Positions 1 to 6,532 of a stretch of DNA of 25,217 nt are shown in pieces. The first letter of the stretch is position 1. The number at the start of each line of letters is the position of its first letter. A program made the position numbers and the translations under genes. Source of the stretch: an uncultured Clostridium sp. (GTDB lineage: Bacteria; Bacillota; Clostridia; Lachnospirales; Lachnospiraceae); assembly GCA_900539185.1 (NCBI GenBank), contig UQBG01000025.1, positions 1 to 25,217 on the forward strand, read 5' to 3'. The notes under the pieces are model-generated. The model made no database searches. It had not been told where the DNA came from and saw only the letters and a list, made by a program, of their open reading frames with translations.

Positions 1-186
1 GTATTTTCATTTTTGGAGAAGATGGCAATATGTGAAGATATAAAAATTAAGGAGGTTTTAGATTTCACAGTATTAGAACAATTAGCAGATGAAGGACATG
101 ATACGTTTGGACAATGTAAGCAATATATGAAAAAAAACACGTTGAAACATTGTGAAGAAGTAGAAAAATATATTTTGTGTAACTAA
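1..186 (+). CDS. C-terminal 61 residues of an unidentified protein
   Basis: Frame 1 is open from the window edge to a TAA at 184-186, so the start of the gene lies outside. The visible part is a predicted helical segment rich in Glu and Lys, with the pattern VLDFTVLEQLADEG followed by QYMKKNTLKHCEEVEKYI. This vaguely recalls the end of small cytoplasmic proteins found beside polymorphic-toxin immunity genes (DUF7674-like), but that is a guess from memory. It is followed within 100 bp by an immunity-like gene in the same orientation, so an immunity or toxin-island setting is reasonable. No function is assigned. Confidence 0.55.
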   Translation, partial: VFSFLEKMAICEDIKIKEVLDFTVLEQLADEGHDTFGQCKQYMKKNTLKHCEEVEKYILCN

Positions 187-277
187 AAATCAGATTGATG
201 TTAGAGGTCAAAATGTTTCAGATGGACTGGGAGGATAGCATATAATTTTGAAAATGGGAATGGGTGGAGAAGTGAAA

Positions 278-529
278 ATGGATAAGAACGAATTAATTTC
301 CCGGATATTATCATATGATAATAAAATTGGAAGATGGAAACTATATATAAATGAAATATCAACTACAGATTATGCGATTGGATATGGTTATGATGATAGT
401 ACAAAATTGTGGCTGGTTTATCAGAATGGAGAAAGAGGAATAAGAACGGAGTGGAGATTTGAAAAAGAAGAACTAGCAGTAGAAAAATTATATAAAAAAG
501 TAAAATTTCAGTATAAAATACAAAATTAA
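278..529 (+). CDS. small immunity-like protein (Imm59-like), 83 residues
   Basis: This small acidic/basic cytoplasmic protein has no signal or membrane segment. I chose the ATG at 278 because GGAG lies about 8 bases upstream; the frame is open further up, with TTG at 248 and ATGs at 254 and 260, but these have poorer ribosome sites. Key features are GRWKLYINE near residue 20, an IGYGYDD segment, W-x-VY-x-NGERG in the middle, and a C-terminal helix with a conserved Glu/Ala spacing. It is clearly related to the gene at 6118-6405: both share GKWKL/GRWKL, IG-x-x-YD, W-x-VY and the NERG/GERG signature. The W-x-VY...ERG pattern resembles immunity proteins of polymorphic toxin systems, Imm59 as I recall. 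The family name is tentative; the relation to 6118-6405 is seen directly. Confidence 0.6.
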   Translation: MDKNELISRILSYDNKIGRWKLYINEISTTDYAIGYGYDDSTKLWLVYQNGERGIRTEWRFEKEELAVEKLYKKVKFQYKIQN

Positions 530-564
530 AAAATACGACGCCTCTGACAACCATCCACCTTATT

Positions 565-612
565 AATAGCGAACTACCCATTCAAAAACAAATGAGTGGG
601 TAGTTCGCTATT
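565..612 (+). terminator. long perfect hairpin, probable terminator
   Basis: A perfect 16-bp inverted repeat (565-580 with 597-612) can extend by three more pairs into the loop, leaving an A-rich 10-base loop. The plus-strand 3' flank is GATTTTCT, a modest T-run. It lies 35 bases after the stop of the immunity-like gene and just before the AbiE promoter, so termination of the upstream gene is the simplest role. The unusual length of the stem could also mark an old insertion border. Confidence 0.55.
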
Positions 613-649
613 GATTTTCTGCGTGAAAATAATATATACTAATATAGTA
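611..649 (+). promoter_or_regulatory. probable promoter and operator of the abiE operon
   Basis: A -35-like TTGATT at 611-616 and a -10-like TATACT at 635-640 are 18 bases apart. An inverted repeat TACTA-ATA-TAGTA (637-649) overlaps the -10. AbiEi antitoxins are known to repress their own operon by binding inverted repeats in the promoter, so this repeat is a candidate operator. That link is inferred from position only. Confidence 0.4.
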
Positions 650-699
650 AAGTACCAGACCGATTAACGAATTTGAGACAATTAAGTAGAGGTGTGCGA

Positions 700-1308
700 A
701 TGCTGCGTGAAAATGATATTAAAGTGGTGAGAAAGATTTTTGAGCAACATCATTATGTGATGTCGACTGCCGAAATTCTTAAAGCCAAGCTATATTATGC
801 CGACATTAAACAGCTTTTGGACGAAGGCTATATCGAAAGAATAAGACGTGGTTATTATCATTGGATTGAAAGCTGTGAAACCAGAGAAATAGTTATCATC
901 AACAAATTGTTTCCAGATGCTGTTCTTTGCATGGAAACAGCACTGTTTTATTACAAGTACAGTGATAGAAACCCTGCCGAATGGAGTTTTGCAATAGATA
1001 GGAATGTTTCAAAATTGCGAACTAACATAGAGTATCCATTTATTAAAGCATATCGTATTGAGCCAGAGTTGGTTACGCTTGGCGAAACAACCGGCAAAAT
1101 CGATTTTACAAAAGTCCGAATTTATGACCGTGACAGGACGATATGTGATGTTCTAAAAAATATGAGTAAAATGGATAAGGAAATTTTCAATAAAGCAATA
1201 CAGGGATATGTTAATGACCCGAAAAAGAATATCCCCAATCTTATGATGTATGCTAAGAAGCTGCGTGTGCAGAAAAAGGTGAAAGAACTGATAGGAGTGT
1301 GGTTGTGA
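700..1308 (+). CDS. abiEi: AbiEi-family type IV antitoxin / autoregulator
   Basis: This 202-residue cytoplasmic protein is the antitoxin of the AbiE abortive-infection system. The N-terminal winged-helix DNA-binding domain spans about residues 1-55: a helix around IFEQHHYVMSTAEIL, a recognition region around YYADIKQLLDEGYIERI, and a wing RRGYYHW. The rest is the C-terminal antitoxin domain with the family-like YDRDRTICDVL near residue 150. ATG 700 has AGAGGTG about 7 bases upstream and is preferred to the in-frame TTG at 673. Its stop overlaps the start of the toxin gene (TGATG), so the two are translationally coupled. AbiEi proteins antagonise AbiEii without binding it and repress the operon. 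Length and order are typical for an intact pair. Confidence 0.9.
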   Translation: MLRENDIKVVRKIFEQHHYVMSTAEILKAKLYYADIKQLLDEGYIERIRRGYYHWIESCETREIVIINKLFPDAVLCMETALFYYKYSDRNPAEWSFAIDRNVSKLRTNIEYPFIKAYRIEPELVTLGETTGKIDFTKVRIYDRDRTICDVLKNMSKMDKEIFNKAIQGYVNDPKKNIPNLMMYAKKLRVQKKVKELIGVWL

Positions 1309-2225
1309 TGGCAGATAAAGCAGCTTCCGTTTTGGCAAAGCTCAGAAATAAGGCAAAGGCTTCGGGTATCAGTTATCAACAATGCTTGCAGCTTTTTGTT
1401 CAGGAAGAATTTCTGAGAAAGTTATCGAAATCGGGGTATGGAGATACACTGATACTCAAAGGCGGACTGTTCATTTATACCCTAACCAATTTTGAAAGCA
1501 GAGCTACTATTGATGTCGATTTTCTGCTCCGTGGATACCCTAATTCTATAGAAGATATAAAAGATTTGATTGGTAAAATTATTGATACGCCTACGGGCAA
1601 TGACTATATCACGATGACGGCACAGTGCTTTGAGGAAATTTCTCCACAAAGAAAATATCACGGTATCAGTACGCAGATAGTTGCACAAATTAAGAATGTG
1701 CGTGTGCCGTTTAATATCGACATAGGTGTAGGCGATGTTGTCGTACCGATGCCAGAACACCGAAAAATCAATACGCAGCTTCCTGATTTTGAGCCGCCGA
1801 TTATCAAGACATATTCTCTTGAAAGTACCATTGCAGAAAAGTTTGATGCCATACTGCAGCGGTTTGAACTTACAAGCAGAATGAAAGACTTTTATGACAT
1901 TTACTATCTTTCAAGGACATTTGATTTTGATGGAGCCAAACTACAATCTGCTATATTTGAAACACTAAAGAGGCGTGGCACTCCCTACGATAGAGATAGC
2001 TTTAAGCGGGTTGTTTCACTTGCTGATGACGAGGATATGCAAAAGCGTTGGAAGTACTTTTTGAAAACAATAAAAGACGATACACTTGAGTTTCCATTTG
2101 TCATCGCTGAAATCCAGACTTTTCTTGAGCCTGTGTTTGATGCGATAGTCAATGAGAATGAATGGCAAAAACAGTGGAAAGTTGATTTGAACTGGATTCA
2201 GAATGAAAGGAGTTCCGATTTATGA
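1308..2225 (+). CDS. abiEii: AbiEii-family nucleotidyltransferase toxin
   Basis: This 305-residue toxin belongs to the AbiEii/AbiGii nucleotidyltransferase-like family; relatives transfer nucleotides to RNA targets such as tRNA acceptor stems and act bacteriostatically. The polymerase-beta-like core is visible: LKGG at residues 50-53, then a T-x-D-x-D triad at T67, D69 and D71. A later conserved helix pair has E177-K178 and the R-x-KDFYDIYYL block at 191-201. ATG 1308 overlaps the antitoxin stop by one base and has AGGAG ten bases upstream. All family motifs are intact and the length is normal, so the toxin is probably active. It may provide phage defence and can also stabilise the element that carries it. 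Confidence 0.9.
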   Translation: MADKAASVLAKLRNKAKASGISYQQCLQLFVQEEFLRKLSKSGYGDTLILKGGLFIYTLTNFESRATIDVDFLLRGYPNSIEDIKDLIGKIIDTPTGNDYITMTAQCFEEISPQRKYHGISTQIVAQIKNVRVPFNIDIGVGDVVVPMPEHRKINTQLPDFEPPIIKTYSLESTIAEKFDAILQRFELTSRMKDFYDIYYLSRTFDFDGAKLQSAIFETLKRRGTPYDRDSFKRVVSLADDEDMQKRWKYFLKTIKDDTLEFPFVIAEIQTFLEPVFDAIVNENEWQKQWKVDLNWIQNERSSDL

Positions 2226-2240
2226 GTAGCCTATTGCACA

Positions 2241-2444
2241 TTGGAACTTAACATCAACCTTATGAAAGACAAAACCACTCATCTATATGTAGACAGTCAC
2301 GAAAGAACGCTGATATTACATAGCCTTGTGGAGCTGAAAAACGCTCTCATACGGCAAGGCAGATATACGGACTGCATTGACAAAGCGGCTAAATCTATGC
2401 GAAAGGAGGACGCAGCTATGTCAAATTGCAAAGTGATGCTCTGA
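2241..2444 (+). pseudogene. remnant of a small conjugative-element gene
   Basis: The reading frame encodes a 67-residue peptide containing ELNINLMKDKTTHLYVDSHE and then LHSLVELKNALIRQGRYTDCID. This resembles small conserved proteins of integrative conjugative elements in Clostridia. After RYTDCID the peptide turns into a tail (KAAKSMRKEDAAMS) that looks like upstream sequence of the next gene, so the gene seems deleted internally and fused. There is no ribosome site near the TTG at 2241; the ATG at 2262 is equally poor. It probably does not make a functional product. Confidence 0.4.
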
Positions 2445-2530
2445 CCAACCAGAAAGGCGGTGTTGGCAAGACAACAACGGCGGTCAATCTGGGTGTGGGT
2501 CTGGCGAAGCAAGGAAAAAGGGTGCTATAG
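2418..2530 (+). pseudogene. frameshifted, truncated ParA/Soj-like ATPase gene
   Basis: A good ribosome site (AAAGGAGG at 2403-2410) precedes ATG 2418, which starts MSNCKVM and stops at once. In the next frame the sequence reads LTNQKGGVGKTTTAVNLG and then GLAKQGKRVL, an unmistakable deviant Walker A motif (KGGVGKTT) and first helix of a ParA/Soj partition ATPase. A one-base deletion near 2436 explains the frame change. The homology ends at the TAG at 2528-2530, where the Walker A' region should follow. ParA-like genes of this type sit at the ends of conjugative transposons, so this is debris from an excised or deleted element. Confidence 0.8.
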
Positions 2531-2550
2531 GATCGTTTATGTTTGAACAA

Positions 2551-2598
2551 AATCAGCGGTATTTCAAGACTCTAAAAAGTCATGAAATACCGCTGATT
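2551..2598 (-). terminator. terminator of the minus-strand surface-protein gene
   Basis: A perfect 16-bp inverted repeat (2551-2566 with 2583-2598) has a further four-pair stem (GACT/AGTC) inside the loop. Read on the minus strand it follows the surface-protein stop by about 50 bases and is followed by TTTTGTT, which fits intrinsic termination. Confidence 0.7.
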
Positions 2599-2600
2599 TA

Positions 2601-2638
2601 TTATATCTTATATATTATATCTTATATATTATATCTTA
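2601..2638. repeat. AT-only 14-bp tandem repeat, 2.7 copies
   Basis: The unit TTATATCTTATATA is repeated at 2601 and 2615 with a partial third copy at 2629. It lies between the surface-protein stop and its terminator hairpin. It is a simple repeat with no evident coding role. Confidence 0.8.
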
Positions 2639-2650
2639 CTTTTCTGTATC

Positions 2651-5047
2651 TTATTTCTGCTTTTGCGAGAACAGTAGCAATATGCCTGCACAGACAATGG
2701 TAATACTGATCCATGCTATAGGGGTACTGTTGTCTCCGGTCTTCGGTGAGGATGTGTTACCGGTGAAATCACCGCCGAGGGCGTTGCTTTTTTCATAGGT
2801 CGTATAGTCACAGCGGCTACAGGTTACATAAGGCTTCCAGCCGTACTCCGTGTAAGTAGCGGCTTTTCCCTCATGGGAGACTTCATCATGACCAAGGGCA
2901 GCGATTTCCTCGTAAGTCGAATAATCGCATCGAGAACAGGCATCATAAGCATTCCAGCCCTTTTCTGTACAGGTTGCCGCTCTGGCATCATGATGCGAAA
3001 TATCATGGCCGAGGGCATTGATCTTTCTATAGGTCGTGTAATCGCAACGGTTACAGGTTACATAAGCATTCCAGCCGTACTCTGTGCAGGTAGCGGCTTT
3101 TCCCTCATGGGAAACCGCGTCATGACCGAGGGCGGCGATTTCTGTGTAGGTGGTATAATTGCACCGGGAACAGGTGTTGTAAGCATTCCAACCGATTGTC
3201 GTACAGGTTGCCGCCTTGGCATCGTGATGAGAAATATCATGGCCGGATGCCTGTATTGTTTCCACATGTATTGCGGAACATACAGCGCAGGTATAGGTTT
3301 TCTGGCCGGCTGTTGTACAGGTAGGTTGTGTGGTCACTTTGCCGCTATCCCAAACGTGAGGAGATGTTGTATCGATGGCATCGCAGCGGGAGCATTTTTT
3401 CCAGTGGTGGTCGGCATCATTTTGCCATACCTCGCCGGTAAAATCATGACCGAGAGTATTGCCATACGGCAGACCGCAGGTTTCGCACCATGCTTTCTCT
3501 GTACAGGTAGCCGTGCCGCCGGTGTGCACACCTGTATTTTCTTTCCCTTTGCAGATAGAACATTCGAGCCAATGGCTGGTAGAGTCCATTTTCCAAATGG
3601 ATCCCCAACTATGTACACACACAACAAGAGTGGCGGAATTCCCGCTACTGTTAAGAACTACGCTGATAGGGGTATCGTTGTTTTCATACTGAAATTTGGC
3701 AGGATCGGCATATTCTGTCCTGCCGGAAGCAATGCGAACGTAACTGGAACTATCCGGCGGTGCTTCCGTCGTTACACCGATGGGAGTAGTACCGGTCAAT
3801 TCGCCTGCGATAGAAATAGTCTTGTTCTTTGGCAGGTAGATATTGTTTGCATTGGAGCCCTTTTTGTTCCCTGCGATGTTAATATTGCCGGATATTTGGA
3901 ATTTTTTACTGCTACCCAGATACACGCCGCCACCATTGCCCGTCGCGGTGTTGTTTATAAGGCTACCGCCGTTAATAGTGAGGTAGCCCATGTCTATATA
4001 AATACCGCCGCCATCTCCTGCTGCGGTGTTATTGGAAATTTTTGCGGAATCAGAGAGTGTTAGGGTATTATCACCCCAACTGCCGGTACAATATACGCCA
4101 CCTCCGTTCCCGGTAGTTGCCTTATTTCCGGAAATGCTGGCGTTATCGGATAGAGTGAGTGAGTTTTTTGTGTACACACCGCCGCCGTTGGCTGCAGTGT
4201 TATCGGTAATGCTGACATCATTCGATAGGGTAAGATTACTGTTCAGACATATACCACCGCCGTCTCCGGTCGCTGTGTTGCCACTGATTGTTCCTCCATA
4301 TAGCTTCGCAGAGCCGCCCCATGCATTCACACCGCCGCCGTCAGCCGCTGATGAGTTGTTACTGATCTCTCCACCGTACATAATAAATCTGCCGCTGCTT
4401 TGTGCACATATACCACCGCCGCCATAGTTGCTGGCTACCTCAATATGGTTATCGGTGATTTTGCCGCCATACATGGTAAAGATGCCGTTTTGTATTTCCA
4501 CACCGGCACCGTCAATCCCGGAGCCGGAGGTGCCTACATGATTGCCGCTGATCGCGCCGCCGTACATGGTGAAAACAGCATTGGAGCCTTCACCGACCCG
4601 CACGCCCTTTCCGTGCATGCCGGGTGAATGGGTGATCGCACCGGTGTTATTCTTACAGTCGCATAATACAAATTGTGCGTTATTATAGACATAGATGGCT
4701 GCATCCCAAGGTCCTGTCCCATCATGGGTACTCGTGATGCTGTGTCCGTTCAGGCAGAGATAGAGTGTTTGTCCGGCGGTGATCTTGAGCATATCGTCCC
4801 GTTCCACATTGCCAGTCAGATAGACATAGGCGGTGTTGTTAGCATCGTAGGAAATAGCAGAGCGTCCATTCCATGCCGTCCATACGACATCTGCACATTC
4901 GCCCGTATGATCGCCGATGTCTGTGTGTGTTGCACCACAGATAGGGTGCGTATGTATGCCGTCATCAGCCGATACGGTTATGGTTGTCACACACAGCACG
5001 GTGTACAGGAGCAGTGCGGCTCCTAATAGTCCTTTCCAAGTTTTCAT
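2651..5047 (-). CDS. sortase-anchored beta-helix surface protein with Cys/His repeats
   Basis: This 798-residue cell-wall protein has a signal peptide (about 1-27, cleavage after VSA). From about 130 to 400 it has repeating N-N-x-A-x-x-GGGV and YGGxIxxN units typical of right-handed parallel beta-helix, Pmp/adhesin-like folds. From about 480 to 757 are Cys-rich modules with repeated C-x-x-C pairs, ending in four 39-residue repeats. The C-terminus is SPKTG (767-771), a hydrophobic stretch and a QKQK tail, a sorting signal; SPKTG/PPKTG forms are used by some clostridial sortases. The minus-strand ATG is preceded by AAGGAGTGAAGG. The gene is divergent from the MerR regulator at 5185, which may control it. 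It is likely an adhesin or host/glycan-interaction protein; its ligand cannot be read from sequence. Confidence 0.85.
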   Translation of the reverse strand: MKTWKGLLGAALLLYTVLCVTTITVSADDGIHTHPICGATHTDIGDHTGECADVVWTAWNGRSAISYDANNTAYVYLTGNVERDDMLKITAGQTLYLCLNGHSITSTHDGTGPWDAAIYVYNNAQFVLCDCKNNTGAITHSPGMHGKGVRVGEGSNAVFTMYGGAISGNHVGTSGSGIDGAGVEIQNGIFTMYGGKITDNHIEVASNYGGGGICAQSSGRFIMYGGEISNNSSAADGGGVNAWGGSAKLYGGTISGNTATGDGGGICLNSNLTLSNDVSITDNTAANGGGVYTKNSLTLSDNASISGNKATTGNGGGVYCTGSWGDNTLTLSDSAKISNNTAAGDGGGIYIDMGYLTINGGSLINNTATGNGGGVYLGSSKKFQISGNINIAGNKKGSNANNIYLPKNKTISIAGELTGTTPIGVTTEAPPDSSSYVRIASGRTEYADPAKFQYENNDTPISVVLNSSGNSATLVVCVHSWGSIWKMDSTSHWLECSICKGKENTGVHTGGTATCTEKAWCETCGLPYGNTLGHDFTGEVWQNDADHHWKKCSRCDAIDTTSPHVWDSGKVTTQPTCTTAGQKTYTCAVCSAIHVETIQASGHDISHHDAKAATCTTIGWNAYNTCSRCNYTTYTEIAALGHDAVSHEGKAATCTEYGWNAYVTCNRCDYTTYRKINALGHDISHHDARAATCTEKGWNAYDACSRCDYSTYEEIAALGHDEVSHEGKAATYTEYGWKPYVTCSRCDYTTYEKSNALGGDFTGNTSSPKTGDNSTPIAWISITIVCAGILLLFSQKQK
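2777..3244 (-). repeat. four 117-bp coding repeats with ABAB order
   Basis: Residues 602-757 of the surface protein are four 39-residue units starting GHD and ending near NAL or AAL, each with His at positions 2 and 6 and a C-x-x-C at 25-28. Units 1 and 3 share ISHHDA, and units 2 and 4 share VSHEGK, so the array seems to have arisen by doubling a two-unit block. Unit 4 has lost the first Cys (Tyr instead). Confidence 0.85.
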
Positions 5048-5104
5048 TGTTCCTTCACTCCTTTTCCGGTGTTTTTTTGTGTTTTATTTGCCCCCTCTAT
5101 AGAT

Positions 5105-5162
5105 TTGACATTAAGGCAGAAATTCATATAATAGTAGTATACATCGTTCATCTATGAACGAT
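5105..5162 (+). promoter_or_regulatory. strong promoter and 20-bp palindrome before the MerR gene
   Basis: A consensus TTGACA (5105-5110) and TATAAT (5127-5132) are separated by 16 bases. Right after the expected start of transcription is a perfect palindrome of two 9-base arms with a CT centre (5143-5162). The palindrome could be an operator blocking this promoter or a 5' hairpin in the mRNA. MerR proteins usually bind a long -35/-10 spacer, which is not present here, so the palindrome is the better candidate site. Confidence 0.65.
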
Positions 5163-5184
5163 ACAAGGGGGGAAGACAAAAAAT

Positions 5185-5991
5185 ATGGAAAAGAATACAA
5201 AAGAACTATTTCGCATTACCGAGGCGGCTCATGCCTGTGGGATTTCCCGCAGTACACTGCTGCGTATGGAGGAAAAAGGGCTGCTCACACCCGCTTATAC
5301 CGCAGCGGAGAGTGGACGGAGATGCTACGACAGCCATAATGTGGCGCGCATCCTGCAAATCGAAAAATTCAAGAGTATGGGATTCAGCACAGAGCAGATT
5401 GCAGGTTATTTTTCTCAGGGTGGTGAGATATCGGCACTGCTTGCTGTATTAGAGGATCGTTTGAATGACCTGCAACGCAGCGTAGAGGAGTTGAGACTGC
5501 GGTCAGTAGAGGGGCCGAGCATATCTGTGCAAATCATGCAGCTACCGGCTGTGACCTGCCGGATGCGGTGGTGCAAGGGGCGGACGGTCGAGGATAAGTA
5601 TACCGATATGTATGATTTTTACAAGGAATGTATCCGCTGTGGCTGTGTTCTCTCGGAGGAACCCCTGTTCACGATTTCGGATCGACAGGACTATTTAGAG
5701 GGGTATATCAGCGAAGAGCCGCATGCATATGCGGTCTGTATTCCTATGCAACCGGAAAAAGCACCTGCGGATGCGGTGACATTACCGGAATGCCGCGTGT
5801 TGTCGGTGTTGTACTGCGGTGATTATTCCGGACTGGACGAGGCGTGGCTGACACTGGGGCAGGAGGTAAAGGAACGTGGCTTGACACCCGCGGGAGCTCC
5901 GCGTGTCCTTGGCATCGTTGCTCCGTACACAGGTCGTGAAATCGAAACCCGACGGTACTGTTCAAGAATTGTCCTGCCGGTGATGGCGTGA
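5185..5991 (+). CDS. MerR-family regulator with GyrI-like effector domain
   Basis: This 268-residue cytoplasmic transcription regulator has an N-terminal MerR winged helix (about 8-77: FRITEAAHACGISRSTLLRM, then a second helix near KFKSMGFSTEQI), a dimerisation coiled coil (about 83-106, LLAVLEDRLNDLQRSVEELR), and a C-terminal GyrI/BmrR-like ligand domain (about 113-266). Proteins with this layout, such as BmrR, sense bulky cationic or hydrophobic compounds and activate transporter genes. No transporter is next to it; its divergent neighbour is the surface protein, so that gene and its own promoter are the likely targets. The stretch around the stop (after 5991) abuts a toxin-gene remnant, so the 3' side is a recombination border. 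Confidence 0.85.
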   Translation: MEKNTKELFRITEAAHACGISRSTLLRMEEKGLLTPAYTAAESGRRCYDSHNVARILQIEKFKSMGFSTEQIAGYFSQGGEISALLAVLEDRLNDLQRSVEELRLRSVEGPSISVQIMQLPAVTCRMRWCKGRTVEDKYTDMYDFYKECIRCGCVLSEEPLFTISDRQDYLEGYISEEPHAYAVCIPMQPEKAPADAVTLPECRVLSVLYCGDYSGLDEAWLTLGQEVKERGLTPAGAPRVLGIVAPYTGREIETRRYCSRIVLPVMA

Positions 5992-5999
5992 GGATTTGT

Positions 6000-6107
6000 A
6001 TAAGGCAGACGCCATACGAAAACTGGGGAAATATGTCTGGAGGAGCAGGACAATATGTTACTCCACTTAATGGAAGTACCATGAAACGATTAGGAATTAT
6101 AAATTGA
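6000..6107 (+). pseudogene. 3' remnant of a polymorphic toxin (TNT/DUF4237-like)
   Basis: In the frame ending at TGA 6105-6107 the sequence reads RQTPYENWGNMSGGAGQYV, then TPLNGSTMKRLGIIN and stop. The W-G-x-x-x-GGAGQY motif followed by a short helix ending in a Gly-Ile/Leu pair matches the end of TNT (DUF4237) NAD-glycohydrolase toxin domains, which close with a GGGTQY-type motif. Only about 35 codons remain, starting just after the MerR stop, with no start codon or toxin body. It directly precedes an immunity-like gene (start 6118), the normal order of toxin then immunity. The family call rests on this short motif. Confidence 0.5.
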
Positions 6108-6117
6108 GGTAATGCAG

Positions 6118-6405
6118 ATGAATAAAAAAGAATTTATGAAAATTAAAGAAGAATTGCAATGTAAATTAGGAAAGTGGAAGTTGAAGATTGATAATGAAAT
6201 TCTTGCTGATTTTACAATAGGATGTTTTTATGATACATGTGAGAGAAAATGGAAAGTGTATGTTAATAATGAACGAGGGAGACATAGAATTAGATTGATG
6301 ACTGAAAACGAAGAGGAGGCTTTTGATGAATTGCTATCAATTGTAAACTTTGAGATTGAAAATAATAAAACTGAATTATTCGGGAAAATCCCAAAGTTTG
6401 TGTAA
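6118..6405 (+). CDS. immunity-like protein, paralogue of 278-529
   Basis: This 95-residue soluble protein starts at ATG 6118 because GAGG (6106-6109) lies 8 bases upstream; the ATG at 6112 is only 2 bases from it. The core has GKWKLKID, FTIGCFYD, WKVYVNNERGRHRIR and a C-terminal EEEAFDELL helix. These line up with the gene at 278-529 and with Imm59-like immunity proteins as I recall them. It follows a toxin-tail remnant by 10 bases, so it is probably an orphan immunity gene left after loss of its toxin, or kept to protect against toxins from neighbours. Confidence 0.65.
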   Translation: MNKKEFMKIKEELQCKLGKWKLKIDNEILADFTIGCFYDTCERKWKVYVNNERGRHRIRLMTENEEEAFDELLSIVNFEIENNKTELFGKIPKFV

Positions 6406-6532
6406 ATCACCAAATAGATATAAGATAAAATTACTCAGTTTGGAGGAGTGCAATATATTGATCGGGAGTCGGTGCTGTCACTGTTGGAATGCGGTTGGTG
6501 CAGGAAAAGGAGTAGCAAAACTGCCTATCGCC

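Noticed and set aside
2873..4063. Long plus-strand open frame of 396 codons opposite the surface protein
   Set aside because: It is antisense to a convincing gene with signal peptide and sorting motif. Its peptide is Cys/Gly-rich nonsense mirroring the repeats, and it has no ribosome site.
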